A stretch of DNA of 5,266 nt. Source: Nitrospirales bacterium (GTDB taxonomy: Bacteria > Nitrospirota > Nitrospiria > Nitrospirales > UBA8639). Location of the stretch: contig BQIY01000206.1 in the NCBI GenBank assembly GCA_021604265.1, positions 1 to 5,266 on the forward strand, written 5' to 3'. How positions within the stretch are numbered: the stretch's first letter is position 1; every line of letters begins with the position of its first letter. Below are positions 5,214-5,266 of the stretch, one piece after another. Position numbers and translations under genes: made by a program. The notes below the pieces were generated by a model that was not told the origin of the DNA, did not search any database, and worked only from the letters and a program-made list of their open reading frames with translations.

Positions 5214-5266
5214 TTACATGCCATCAATTTTTTCTTTAATCATTTCCTTTCCCTTGGCCTTGATAT
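5214..5266 (-). CDS. C-terminal end of an unidentified minus-strand gene (partial)
   Basis: On the minus strand, 16 codons run in from the window edge and stop at TAA (5216-5214). They encode a Lys-rich helical tail ending IKAKGKEMIKEKIDGM. The strong terminator 69 nt downstream in the same orientation supports a real gene end. The family cannot be judged from so few residues. Confidence 0.45.
   Translation of the reverse strand, partial: IKAKGKEMIKEKIDGM

Noticed and set aside
1..5266. CRISPR arrays, tRNA/rRNA genes, insertion sequences
   Set aside because: No regularly spaced repeats, no cloverleaf or rRNA-like stretch, and no transposase or terminal repeats were seen on either strand.

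Overview
The window reads as a stretch of a Gram-negative bacterial chromosome of roughly even base composition. Several products carry export signals, one has an STN domain (normally found in outer-membrane secretins and TonB-dependent receptors), and there is a periplasmic-type alpha-carbonic anhydrase. The gene style (anti-sigma plus subtilase unit, small RTX-type protein, strong AAGGAGG ribosome sites) would fit Nitrospirota or a proteobacterial relative. No marker gene in the window fixes the taxon, so this is only an impression.

Layout, left to right. (1) 7-1966, plus strand: a membrane-bound zinc-finger anti-sigma factor and, 16 nt downstream, a secreted S8 subtilisin-like protease, very likely one transcript. 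The ATGA at 7-10 suggests that an upstream gene, probably an ECF sigma factor, ends inside the anti-sigma start codon. (2) 1967-2221: a gene-free spacer with an 8-bp inverted repeat, a related helically phased direct repeat and a perfect Shine-Dalgarno sequence. (3) 2222-3124: a 300-residue RTX-like calcium-binding protein, followed by a hairpin. (4) 3207-3695: a small exported, possibly lipidated protein with a stand-alone STN/secretin-N1-like domain. (5) 3696-3903: mostly non-coding, but it holds a 49-codon ORF whose stop overlaps the next start (TAATG). (6) 3904-4104: a 66-residue, unrecognised, basic small protein. (7) 4212-5024: an alpha-carbonic anhydrase with a plausible promoter just upstream. 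(8) 5111-5145: a strong terminator hairpin whose U-tract serves a minus-strand gene; the last 16 codons of that gene enter from the right edge.

How they may work together: the anti-sigma factor and the protease form a plausible envelope-sensing unit. Both seem to carry a domain resembling the subtilisin propeptide/I9 inhibitor, one on the periplasmic side of the anti-sigma factor and one as the protease's own prodomain. This is the most interesting feature of the window. The RTX-like, STN and 66-residue genes each have a very strong ribosome site and sit in series, so they could form an envelope-associated module, but nothing in the sequence proves a shared role. The carbonic anhydrase looks like a separately transcribed housekeeping or CO2-handling gene.
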